DNA of 64,000 bases from LVI-A0039 sp033105485 (GTDB taxonomy: Bacteria > Bacillota_I > Bacilli_A > UBA3375), in the NCBI GenBank assembly GCA_033105485.1, contig CP136956.1:1550001-1614000 (forward strand), read 5' to 3'. Made by a program: the position numbers and the translations under genes. Numbering within the stretch: position 1 is the stretch's first letter; the number at the start of each line of letters is the position of its first letter. Shown here one piece after another: positions 27,014 to 34,677 of this stretch. The notes below the pieces were generated by a model, which saw only the letters and a list, made by a program, of their open reading frames with translations, ran no database searches and was not told the DNA's origin.

Positions 27014-27064
27014 TGTTAAGAGTTTGTTAAAAGACTGTTAAACTAGTGTTAAAATATCTATAAT
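27014..27064 (+). promoter_or_regulatory. Pho box (four 11-bp-spaced repeats) and -10 of the Na/Pi transporter
   Basis: TGTTAA occurs at 27014, 27025, 27036 and 27047, exactly 11 bp apart. On the other strand this is TTAACA, matching the PhoP consensus TT(A/C/T)A(C/T)A of Gram-positive bacteria. A TATAAT at 27059-27064 follows, so the repeats cover the -35 region, as in PhoP-activated promoters. The gene downstream is a phosphate transporter, which fits. Activation by a PhoP-type regulator under phosphate limitation is inferred. Confidence 0.85.
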
Positions 27065-27148
27065 TTAAGAGGAAATGTTAGGAACTTTATTAATTGTTTG
27101 TTATAATTAATTTTGGATAGTGTTATTAAATTTTTAAGGAGTAGCAAC

Positions 27149-28861
27149 ATGGATATTTTTCAATTTTTAGGCGATAACAAAGAATCGTTCTTTATGTTAC
27201 TTGGTGGATTAGGAGTATTCCTATATGGTATCAAGTTAATGGGGGATTCATTAAAGGCGTATGCTGGAGATGACCTTCGTGACATTATTAATAAATATAC
27301 GTCAAGCCCACTTAAGGGTGTTTTAGTAGGTGCTTTATCTACAGTAGTAATTCAGAGTTCATCTGGGACTACAGCACTTACAATCTCATTAGTTCGTGCC
27401 GGACTTATGGACTTAAGACAAGCAATTGGTGTAATTATGGGTGCCAACATCGGTACGACGATTACTGCCTTCTTATTAGGTCTTGCAATTAAAGATTACG
27501 CTTTACCAATTATGTTTGTTGGGGCTGCAATCTTTATGTTCAGCTCTAACCGTAAGAAATCATTAATCGGTCAAATTATTTTCGGATTTGGTGCATTATT
27601 CTACGGTATGGTATTAATGGAAACTCCATTAAAAGAATTAGCAAGTACACCTTGGTTTACTGACGTGATGACTACTGTAGCTTCTAACCCATTCTTAGGG
27701 GTATTAATTGGTACGGGATTAACTATGTTAGTTCAATCATCAAGTGCAACTATTGGTATTTTAGAAGGTTTATACGCAACTGGAGCATTAGGGTTCCCAG
27801 TAGCAATCTCAATCTTATTAGGAGATAACTTAGGTACAACAATTACTTCAATCTTAGCAAGTTTAGGTGGAAGTAAAGATGCAAAACGTGCAGCATTATC
27901 TCATGTTATGTTCAACCTATTCGGTAGTATTTTATTCTTCATTATATTATATGTACTAAATGGTATTTCTGTTTGGGAGCATATAGTAAGTGGACTAAAG
28001 CCAGAAATGCAAATTGCAATGAGTCACTTAGCATTCAACTTCAGTGTTACATTTATTTTAATCTGGTTCGTTAGATACATCGAGCTAGCTGTGAAAACTG
28101 TAATCCCAGTCGGTGAAGATGAAAAAGAAATAGACATTAATGACCACTATTTAGATTTACAATTAGCGCAACAAGCGCCAGCTCTTGCAATTGATCAAGC
28201 TCGTGAGGGATTAATCAACTTAGCATTAACTGTTGAAACACAAATGAAATCTGCATTAGCGTATATTGATAATGGTGAAAAACTAGATTATGAATCAGTT
28301 GTTCAATTAGAAATCGGTATTAATGCATTAGATAAAAAGTTAAAAACATTCTTCATGGAATTATCAGCTAAAGACTTAAATGATGATGATTCAAAAGCAT
28401 TAAGTGGATACATGTATTCAATTAATGAATTCGAAAGAATTGGAGATTTAACTGAGAAAATTATTCTTAATATTCAACGTTTAAACTCCGAGAAAATAAA
28501 ATTATCTGATGATGCAAATAATGAAATCAAAAAGATGTTCGTTGTTGCTTTATCAAGTGCGAAAAAAGCACGTCAATTATACGAGTCTGGTGATATTACA
28601 CTAGCTGGGCGCATTGTTGAAAAAGAACGTCAATTAGATAGAATGGAACGTAAGTACTACAAAGCACACTTATCAAGAGTTAAATTAGGAACTTGTACTG
28701 GTAAGAATGCAATTGAGTATGTTGATTTAATTTCAGACGTAGAAAGAATTGGAGATCACGCAGAAAATATCTCTGAATACTTTACAAATGCAAATCAAGT
28801 ATTAACAGATGCAGAAGAAGATTTTGATATCTCAGAATTATTACATGACATTCATGCATAA
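27149..28861 (+). CDS. Na+/phosphate cotransporter II-related protein with PhoU domain
   Basis: This 570-residue membrane protein has two inverted-repeat Na/Pi cotransporter halves, each with the QSSS signature: VIQSSSGTTALT near residue 69 and LVQSSSATIGIL near 197. There are about eight membrane helices over residues 12-315. The C-terminal 220 residues form a PhoU-like helical domain (EFERIGDLTEKI, DVERIGDHAENI). The protein takes up phosphate with sodium. ATG 27149 follows AAGGAG and begins the family sequence. It sits alone behind a Pho box. Confidence 0.93.
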   Translation: MDIFQFLGDNKESFFMLLGGLGVFLYGIKLMGDSLKAYAGDDLRDIINKYTSSPLKGVLVGALSTVVIQSSSGTTALTISLVRAGLMDLRQAIGVIMGANIGTTITAFLLGLAIKDYALPIMFVGAAIFMFSSNRKKSLIGQIIFGFGALFYGMVLMETPLKELASTPWFTDVMTTVASNPFLGVLIGTGLTMLVQSSSATIGILEGLYATGALGFPVAISILLGDNLGTTITSILASLGGSKDAKRAALSHVMFNLFGSILFFIILYVLNGISVWEHIVSGLKPEMQIAMSHLAFNFSVTFILIWFVRYIELAVKTVIPVGEDEKEIDINDHYLDLQLAQQAPALAIDQAREGLINLALTVETQMKSALAYIDNGEKLDYESVVQLEIGINALDKKLKTFFMELSAKDLNDDDSKALSGYMYSINEFERIGDLTEKIILNIQRLNSEKIKLSDDANNEIKKMFVVALSSAKKARQLYESGDITLAGRIVEKERQLDRMERKYYKAHLSRVKLGTCTGKNAIEYVDLISDVERIGDHAENISEYFTNANQVLTDAEEDFDISELLHDIHA

Positions 28862-28862
28862 G

Positions 28863-28893
28863 AAAAAAGGAAACCAGATGGTTTCCTTTTTTT
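28863..28893 (+). terminator. Terminator of the Na/Pi transporter
   Basis: AAAAAAGGAAACC pairs with GGTTTCCTTTTTT around an AGAT loop. Confidence 0.92.
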
Positions 28894-28900
28894 ATATCTA

Positions 28901-28950
28901 AATAAGCTAGTTGAATAATTAAAATTTAGTAATTGTTCAACTAGCTTATT
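28901..28950. repeat. Long hairpin in the transporter-tRNA gap
   Basis: AATAAGCTAGTTGAA (28901-28915) is the exact reverse complement of TTCAACTAGCTTATT (28936-28950), and the intervening 20 bases can add a short inner stem. There is no flanking T-tract on either strand, and the adjacent genes already have terminators. It may be a small RNA, a MITE-like remnant or an extra transcription barrier. Confidence 0.6.
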
Positions 28951-28991
28951 ATTAAGTTAAAGTTTTAATTATATAATAATGTTGGTGAGAC

Positions 28992-29036
28992 ATAAAAAAA
29001 ACTGCTTAAATAAGATTAAACTTACTTAAACAGTTT
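28992..29036 (-). terminator. Terminator of the tRNA-Cys/tRNA-Ser operon
   Basis: A 16-bp stem (28999-29014 with 29021-29036, two G-U pairs) has a 6-base loop. It is followed on the minus strand by a T-tract (28994-29001). Confidence 0.9.
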
Positions 29037-29042
29037 GATAAA

Positions 29043-29134
29043 TGGCGGAGTATGAGAGATTCGAACTCTCGCGCCGGTTACCCGACCTATACCCTTAGCA
29101 GGGGCACCTCTTCAGCCAACTTGAGTAATACTCC
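29043..29134 (-). tRNA. tRNA-Ser (GCT)
   Basis: A 92-nt cloverleaf starts GGAGTAT and ends ATACTCC-G-CCA. It has a long variable arm typical of serine and anticodon loop CTGCTAA, giving anticodon GCT. The T-loop is GTTCGAATC. CCA is encoded. Confidence 0.95.
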
Positions 29135-29183
29135 GTTTATATAATTAATTATACCACAATTAAAAGTTAATTGCAAATACAAT

Positions 29184-29257
29184 TGGAGGAACTAGCCGGA
29201 TTTGAACCGGCGATCAGGGAGTTGCAGTCCCATGCCTTACCACTTGGCTATAGTTCC
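29184..29257 (-). tRNA. tRNA-Cys (GCA)
   Basis: A 74-nt cloverleaf starts GGAACTA and ends TAGTTCC-T-CCA, with anticodon loop CTGCAAC (GCA), D-arm GCCAAGTGGTAAGGC and T-loop GTTCAAATC. CCA is encoded. It is the first gene of the leftward tRNA pair. Confidence 0.95.
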
Positions 29258-29268
29258 ATTACTCATTA

Positions 29269-29297
29269 ATTATACAACATAAGCAAAAAAAATGCAA
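29269..29297 (-). promoter_or_regulatory. Promoter of the tRNA-Cys/tRNA-Ser operon
   Basis: On the minus strand TTGCAT (29292-29297), a 17-base spacer and TATAAT (29269-29274) lie 12 bases upstream of tRNA-Cys. Confidence 0.85.
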
Positions 29298-29332
29298 GTA
29301 ATTTCACAAATATAATTGAAAACGATAATAAA

Positions 29333-29402
29333 CGAACATTCGTTCGGAAAATGATTGACATCCTACTGGCATAGTGCTAGAATATATACGAACGACCGTT
29401 CA
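29333..29402 (+). promoter_or_regulatory. TetR-type promoter with two operators
   Basis: The promoter is TTGACA (29355-29360), a 17-base spacer and TAGAAT (29378-29383). Two similar palindromes flank it: CGAAC-ATTC-GTTCG (29333-29346) and CGAAC-GACC-GTTCA (29389-29402). They share GAAC-N4-GTTC and sit just upstream of the -35 and over the start site. The adjacent TetR-family gene is the likely binder, giving autorepression of the exporter operon. Confidence 0.85.
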
Positions 29403-29416
29403 GAGAGGGTAAAACT

Positions 29417-29971
29417 ATGGATAAAACGTTAATAATAAATGTAGCATTTAATTTAATTATAGATAATGGATTAGAAGGCTTTTCAATTGCAAAACTTGCT
29501 AATGAACTTGAGTGTACTAAATCTAGTATTTATAATTGCTTTAAAAGTAAAGATGATTTACTGAATCAGATTTTTATAGAAAAGACTAAGTTATTAGCAT
29601 TCGATATTAAAGCTGAGGATGATCCCGAAAAAGTAATTCGTCAATATGCACACAACTGTATTAATAATCGTGAAGTATTTACTTTCTTCCATAAATACTC
29701 ACACTCAAATTTTGTAAATAAAGAAACTATGTGTGAAATTAAGAAAGAAATGAAAATGGCGATGAACGTATCTAAAAAGTTAATCGCAGATATTGCTCAC
29801 GAGGATGTTAATCCAATTATTATTGAATCATTAGTGTTTGGACCAATTCATGGGCTAGTGATGAGAATGCGTAACCAAGAAGACATTGAAATATCTGAAA
29901 AGGATATTGATGACTTAGTAGATTTTATTTTAGTAACGATCAGAAAGGAAATGTATGAAAGAAATAATTAG
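29417..29971 (+). CDS. TetR/AcrR-family transcriptional repressor
   Basis: This 184-residue protein has the N-terminal helix-turn-helix FSIAKLANELECTKSSIYNCFKSKDDLL (residues about 22-49). The C-terminal ligand domain is divergent, as usual for TetR regulators. Its gene follows a promoter flanked by two operator-like palindromes and overlaps the first ABC exporter gene by 17 bases. It most likely senses a substrate of that exporter and represses the operon. Confidence 0.9.
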   Translation: MDKTLIINVAFNLIIDNGLEGFSIAKLANELECTKSSIYNCFKSKDDLLNQIFIEKTKLLAFDIKAEDDPEKVIRQYAHNCINNREVFTFFHKYSHSNFVNKETMCEIKKEMKMAMNVSKKLIADIAHEDVNPIIIESLVFGPIHGLVMRMRNQEDIEISEKDIDDLVDFILVTIRKEMYERNN

Positions 29972-31664
29972 TAGATATAAGGGTAAGATTGCGATTATCG
30001 CCTTCTTCTCAATTTTAACAACAGCTTGTATGCTATATCAACCAACAGTAATTTCAAAGGTTATTTCAGCACTTAGTCAGGTTAACGATTTAGGGGAGGT
30101 AGATCCAGATCAACACGCAGTTATGGTTAATGGAACAATCTTAGTAGTATTAGGGTTAATCACATTAATTAGTGGGGTTTCAACTGGGATTTTATCAGCT
30201 GATTTAGCTCAAGTTATCGGTACTGACATTCGTGAAGAAACTTATAAGAAAATTCAAAGAATGTCAAGTAGTGATATTGAAAAATTTAGTTCTTCTAAAT
30301 TAGTTGTACGTCTTACAAATGATGTTACACAAATTCAAAACTTTATTGTAATGGGGTCACAAATGATTATGCGTGTACCATTCATGTTCTTCGGAGCATT
30401 CATTTTAGCAGTTTTAGACTTCCCACAATTATGGTGGACAATTATTCTTTATGTAATTGTTGTAGGATTAATTATGGGTCTATCAATGAAAAAAATGGGA
30501 CCTTTATTTGGTGGAATGCAACGAGACTTAGATAAAGTAAACACAATCTTAAAAGAGAATATGTTAGGTGTACGTGTTATTAAGTCATTTGTTACAGAAG
30601 ATAAAGAACAAGAACGTTTTACTAAAGAAGTTAATAACTTAAATGATAAGATGTTAGGTGTTGCAAGTACGTTCTCATTCATGGTACCGGCATTTATGTT
30701 CACAGCAAATATCTTAACTGCGTTAGCAATTTATTTAACAGCAGGATGGGCAATTGATGATCCGGAGTTAATTGGTGGACTTGTGTCATTTACAACATAC
30801 TTAATGATTATCATGTTCTCAGTTATGATGATGGGTATGTTATCAATGACAATCTCTCGTGCTTCAGTTTCAGGTAAACGTATTGCAGAAGTATTAGATT
30901 ACGACCCTACTATGGACTTTGGTAGTGAAGAGTTATCAACAATTGAAACAATTAAGTTTAATAACGTTGATTTTACTTACGAAGCTGATAGTGAAAATGT
31001 ATTAGAAGATATTACATTCGAAATTAAACGTGGTGAAAAAATTGGTATTGTAGGACTTACTGGTAGTGGTAAAAGTACTTTAGTACAATTATTCCCAAGA
31101 TTATATGATATTACTGGTGGATCAATTGAAATTAATGGAATAAATATTGAAGAATTCAATAACGAAACATTACGTTCTAAAATTGGTTATGTATTACAAA
31201 AACCAACATTATTCAGTGGTACAATTGCTGAAAATATTCGCCAAGGTAAAGCGGATGCTACTGAAGAAGAGATGGTTGAAGCAGCAAAAGCATTCGAATT
31301 CATTGATAAAAAAGAATTCCGTTTTGAAGATCGTGTTGAGCAAATGGGGAACAACTTCTCAGGAGGGCAAAAACAACGTCTTGCGATTACTCGTGGGTTA
31401 GTTAAAAAACCCGAATTATTAATCTTAGATGACTCAACATCGGCATTAGATGCTCGTAGTGAAAGACTAGTAAAAGAAGCAATTAATGAATTAGATACGA
31501 CAGTAGTAATGGTTGCTCAAAAGATTACTTCAGTAATCGATTTGGACCGTATTATTGTCTTAAATGATGGTAAAGTAGATGGAATTGGTTCACACAAAGA
31601 ATTAAGACAATCAAGTGAATTATATAATGAAATTTACCGTACACAAAAAGGGAAGGAGCAATAA
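29955..31664 (+). CDS. Heterodimeric ABC exporter, subunit with degenerate ATP site
   Basis: This 569-residue protein has six membrane helices and an ATPase domain. Walker A is GLTGSGKST near residue 362 and the signature FSGGQKQR is canonical. Walker B reads LLILDDSTSALD, with Asp in place of the catalytic Glu, and the switch His is replaced in VVMVAQKITSV. These changes mark the non-hydrolysing half of a heterodimeric exporter such as BmrC/D or TM287/288. The partner gene starts at its last base (TAATG). Substrate is unknown; drugs or peptides are typical. Confidence 0.9.
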   Translation: MKEIISRYKGKIAIIAFFSILTTACMLYQPTVISKVISALSQVNDLGEVDPDQHAVMVNGTILVVLGLITLISGVSTGILSADLAQVIGTDIREETYKKIQRMSSSDIEKFSSSKLVVRLTNDVTQIQNFIVMGSQMIMRVPFMFFGAFILAVLDFPQLWWTIILYVIVVGLIMGLSMKKMGPLFGGMQRDLDKVNTILKENMLGVRVIKSFVTEDKEQERFTKEVNNLNDKMLGVASTFSFMVPAFMFTANILTALAIYLTAGWAIDDPELIGGLVSFTTYLMIIMFSVMMMGMLSMTISRASVSGKRIAEVLDYDPTMDFGSEELSTIETIKFNNVDFTYEADSENVLEDITFEIKRGEKIGIVGLTGSGKSTLVQLFPRLYDITGGSIEINGINIEEFNNETLRSKIGYVLQKPTLFSGTIAENIRQGKADATEEEMVEAAKAFEFIDKKEFRFEDRVEQMGNNFSGGQKQRLAITRGLVKKPELLILDDSTSALDARSERLVKEAINELDTTVVMVAQKITSVIDLDRIIVLNDGKVDGIGSHKELRQSSELYNEIYRTQKGKEQ

Positions 31665-34009
31665 TGAAAAAAATTAATAAAAGTGTGAAACTAATCGCTA
31701 GTTTTATGAAACAATATACAGTAAGTGTAATTTTCGTTGTATTATTCATTGTTGCGACAACTTACTTAAATGTACAAGCTCCAAAATTTATGGGGGAAGC
31801 AATTGACCGCATGGTTAGTCCAATGACTGTTGAACTAACAGATGCTGATGGAAATGTAGAAGAAACTAAAAATGATGGATATGTAGTAGAATCAATTAAA
31901 TATGAAACTTTCAAAGAGATGATTACATCAATTGAAAAGGGTGACGGTATTCCTGCTGACATCCGTGATGAATTAGAAAACAGTAAAGACGAAAGTATTC
32001 AAGATTTACTAGTAATGGATAACAAAGAATTACAAGATCAATTAAAGTTTTTAGAAGAATTTAAACGTATTGTTGATATTAACAAAGATGCGTTAACTGA
32101 TGGGTTTAACAAAAAACAATTAGATTCAATTAGATCTTCAAATGTATTTACTGAAGACCAAATTACTGCTTTAACTTTAGATGATAATGACATGGTTGAT
32201 TTATTTACTGCACAAGGAATTCCTCAAACAGTTGCAGTTGAATTAATGAAAGATCCTAAAGAAAACTTACCTGCTGAAGCTTACGAAGGATATAAAGCAG
32301 CTCAAGAATTACAATCTCCAGAAAGTATTACTAAATTATATGATGTTGCAAGTCAATTTGATATTGATACTCAACGCAAAGATGCAGCATACGATAAATT
32401 TATGGAATCAATTAAATTATTAGTAATTGCATATTTACTTGCAGCAGTTTCGTACTTCATGTACTCATTCTTAATGGCACGTACAAGTGCAAAAACAGTA
32501 AGAGATATGCGTGTTGGATTATTCCATAAAATTGAAGAATTATCAATTAGATTCTTCGATACGCATTCAGATGGTGATTTACTATCAAGATTCGTAAATG
32601 ATATGGATAATATTTCGAATGCCTTAAATCAATCTGTAACTCAAGCAATGAGTCAAGTTGCAATGTTAATCGGGGTTATGTGGATGATGTTCAGCGAAGA
32701 TGAAACAGTTTATACATTCGCTAATGGATTTGAATTACATAACTTACTTGCATGGATCATGGTTGGATTTGCAATTGTTGCAATTATTGGTGCAACTTTC
32801 GTTATTAGTAAAGCTCAAAAACACGTAACAGTTCAACAGAAGAAATTAGGAGATCTTAATGGATTTGTTGATGAACAAATTAGTGGTCAAAAAACAATTA
32901 TCGCTTATGGATTACAAGATAAATCTCAAAATGGATTTGATTTTGTAAACGAAGATTTAAAGAAAACTTCATTCAAAGGTCAAATGTATTCAAATATCTT
33001 AATGCCACTTGTACAAGGTGTAGGTGTAATTAACTTAGGTACAATCGTATTTGCAGGTAGTATGTTAATCGTTAATGGTTCAGATGTAGTATCTGTAGGT
33101 TTAATCGTTGCATTCATTCAATATTCACAACGTTTCTTTAACCCACTAGCATCTGTATTATCTCAATACAACTTAATCCAATTAGGATTAACTGGTGCTG
33201 AGCGTGTTGGTGATATCTTTGATGTTGAGCCTGAAGTAACAGATAACAACAAAATTGGTGATATCGATGGTATTGACGGAACAGTTCATATTAAAGATGT
33301 AACATTCGAATACAACCCAGGTAAACCAGTTCTTAGAAATGTAGACATTGAAGTAGAAAAAGGTAAAATGGTTGCTTTAGTAGGTCCAACTGGTAGTGGT
33401 AAAACTACAGTAATGAACTTAATGAACCGTTTCTATGATGTAACAGAAGGTCAAATCTTAGTAGATGGAAATGATATCCGTGACGTATCTTTAGCTTCAC
33501 TTCGTCGTAATGTAGGTATTGTATTACAAGAATCAATTACATTTAGTGGTACATTATACGATAACATTGCTTATGGTAAAGAAGACGCTACTGAAGAAGA
33601 AGTGATTAATGCTGCTAAACTTGCTAACATTCACGATTTCATTATGGAATTAGACGAAGGTTACCAAACAAAGGTAGACAACTCATCTTCGTTATTATCA
33701 ACAGGTCAAAAACAAATGATCAGTATTGCTCGTACAATCTTAACAGATCCAGATTTATTAATCTTAGATGAAGCGACAAGTAACGTTGATACTGTAACTG
33801 AAGAGAAAATTCAGGCAGCAATGAAAAATGCATTACATAACCGTACATCATTCGTAATTGCTCACCGTTTAAAAACAATCTTAGATGCAGACATTATCGT
33901 TGTATTAAAAGATGGAGTAGTTATTGAAAAAGGTTCTCACGAAGAATTAATCGAATTAGATGGATTCTATGCTGAACTTTACAATAACCAATTCGTAGTA
34001 GAAGCATAA
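31664..34009 (+). CDS. Heterodimeric ABC exporter, catalytic subunit with large external insertion
   Basis: This 781-residue partner has Walker A GPTGSGKTT, Walker B LLILDEATSNVD with the catalytic Glu, and the switch His in VIAHRLKTI. Its signature is STGQKQ instead of SGGQ, complementing the degenerate site of the other subunit. About 200 residues (roughly 45-250) are inserted between membrane helices 1 and 2. They are acidic and should face outside. This insertion is much larger than in BmrD-like exporters and may bind substrate. Translation is coupled to the preceding gene. Confidence 0.9.
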   Translation: MKKINKSVKLIASFMKQYTVSVIFVVLFIVATTYLNVQAPKFMGEAIDRMVSPMTVELTDADGNVEETKNDGYVVESIKYETFKEMITSIEKGDGIPADIRDELENSKDESIQDLLVMDNKELQDQLKFLEEFKRIVDINKDALTDGFNKKQLDSIRSSNVFTEDQITALTLDDNDMVDLFTAQGIPQTVAVELMKDPKENLPAEAYEGYKAAQELQSPESITKLYDVASQFDIDTQRKDAAYDKFMESIKLLVIAYLLAAVSYFMYSFLMARTSAKTVRDMRVGLFHKIEELSIRFFDTHSDGDLLSRFVNDMDNISNALNQSVTQAMSQVAMLIGVMWMMFSEDETVYTFANGFELHNLLAWIMVGFAIVAIIGATFVISKAQKHVTVQQKKLGDLNGFVDEQISGQKTIIAYGLQDKSQNGFDFVNEDLKKTSFKGQMYSNILMPLVQGVGVINLGTIVFAGSMLIVNGSDVVSVGLIVAFIQYSQRFFNPLASVLSQYNLIQLGLTGAERVGDIFDVEPEVTDNNKIGDIDGIDGTVHIKDVTFEYNPGKPVLRNVDIEVEKGKMVALVGPTGSGKTTVMNLMNRFYDVTEGQILVDGNDIRDVSLASLRRNVGIVLQESITFSGTLYDNIAYGKEDATEEEVINAAKLANIHDFIMELDEGYQTKVDNSSSLLSTGQKQMISIARTILTDPDLLILDEATSNVDTVTEEKIQAAMKNALHNRTSFVIAHRLKTILDADIIVVLKDGVVIEKGSHEELIELDGFYAELYNNQFVVEA

Positions 34010-34013
34010 AAAA

Positions 34014-34046
34014 AAATACATGGGCTTAGGCCTATGTATTTTTTTA
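34014..34046 (+). terminator. Terminator of the ABC exporter operon
   Basis: AAATACATGGGC pairs with GCCTATGTATTT around a TTAG loop (one G-U pair), followed by Ts. Confidence 0.9.
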
Positions 34047-34062
34047 ATTATCGGAGGTGTAC

Positions 34063-34359
34063 ATGTCACTATATATAATTGAACGTCGTAATACAAAAAA
34101 AGAACTTGTTCAAAATATTTAATTATGTGGTTTTACTAATGCAGAGCTAGCAACTAAACTAAATATTACTGAGACAAAACTAGATAGTGTCTTAAAACTT
34201 CAATCAAATCGTATTGAAGATCCGTGGATTGTAGCTGAATTTTTAAAAACTTACGTACAGGACATGACTTAAAACATATGCCGTTTAGTAAACTAGTAGG
34301 TATTATAACAACTATTTGTTTTAGATACAGGCTATATATCTAAAGGGCAAATTTCATAA
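34063..34359 (+). pseudogene. DUF2316-like small HTH protein, decayed
   Basis: An ATG with a good site (CGGAGGTGT) opens MSLYIIERRNTKKELVQNI, then TAA (34120-34122). The same frame continues LCGFTNAELATKLNIT and LKLQSNRIEDPWIVAEFLK, stopping at 34272. Shifted frames then give HMPFSKLVG and LFVLDTGYISKGQIS, ending at TAA 34357-34359. In order these match the DUF2316 family pattern (GLT..EVA..L, EDPWIL.NYL, PFTAL, WFLDTDYI). One nonsense codon and at least two frameshifts make it non-functional. The family match is from memory. Confidence 0.7.
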
Positions 34360-34376
34360 AATTGAATGTAGCAAAG

Positions 34377-34385
34377 TGTTATAAT
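34377..34385 (+). promoter_or_regulatory. Extended -10 of the divIC-tilS-hpt-ftsH cluster
   Basis: TGT-TATAAT ends 7 bases before the divIC ATG (34393). The expected transcription start falls on or next to the start codon, and no ribosome-binding site is present between. Confidence 0.7.
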
Positions 34386-34392
34386 AACTAGT

Positions 34393-34677
34393 ATGAATAG
34401 ATTGAAAAATAAAAAGTTTAGAGATATACTAATTATTGCTTTTTGTCTAATTGCGAGTTTTCAAATGATTAACAGTGTTTTAAATCCATATATTGAGGTG
34501 AGAACAGAAAATGCGGATCTTAAAAAACAGATAAACACTTTAACGGAGACTAATGAGTCATTACAAAAATCATTAGAACAAAGTGAGAATTCAACTGCAA
34601 TGGAAGAAGGATATATTAGAGAACGTTTCCACATGTCGAAGAAAGACGAATTAATTTTCGTTTTCCCAAATGATTAA
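34393..34677 (+). CDS. FtsB/DivIC-like septum formation initiator
   Basis: This 94-residue protein has one membrane helix (residues about 11-28, ILIIAFCLIASFQMINSVL) followed by a coiled coil (ENADLKKQINTLTETNESLQKSLEQ) and a short C-terminal FHMSKKDELIFVFP motif, as in DivIC/FtsB. These proteins link early and late divisome assembly with FtsL and FtsQ/DivIB. Position directly before tilS, hpt and ftsH is the classical divIC location. Its mRNA appears leaderless. The end overlaps tilS by eight bases. Confidence 0.85.
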   Translation: MNRLKNKKFRDILIIAFCLIASFQMINSVLNPYIEVRTENADLKKQINTLTETNESLQKSLEQSENSTAMEEGYIRERFHMSKKDELIFVFPND

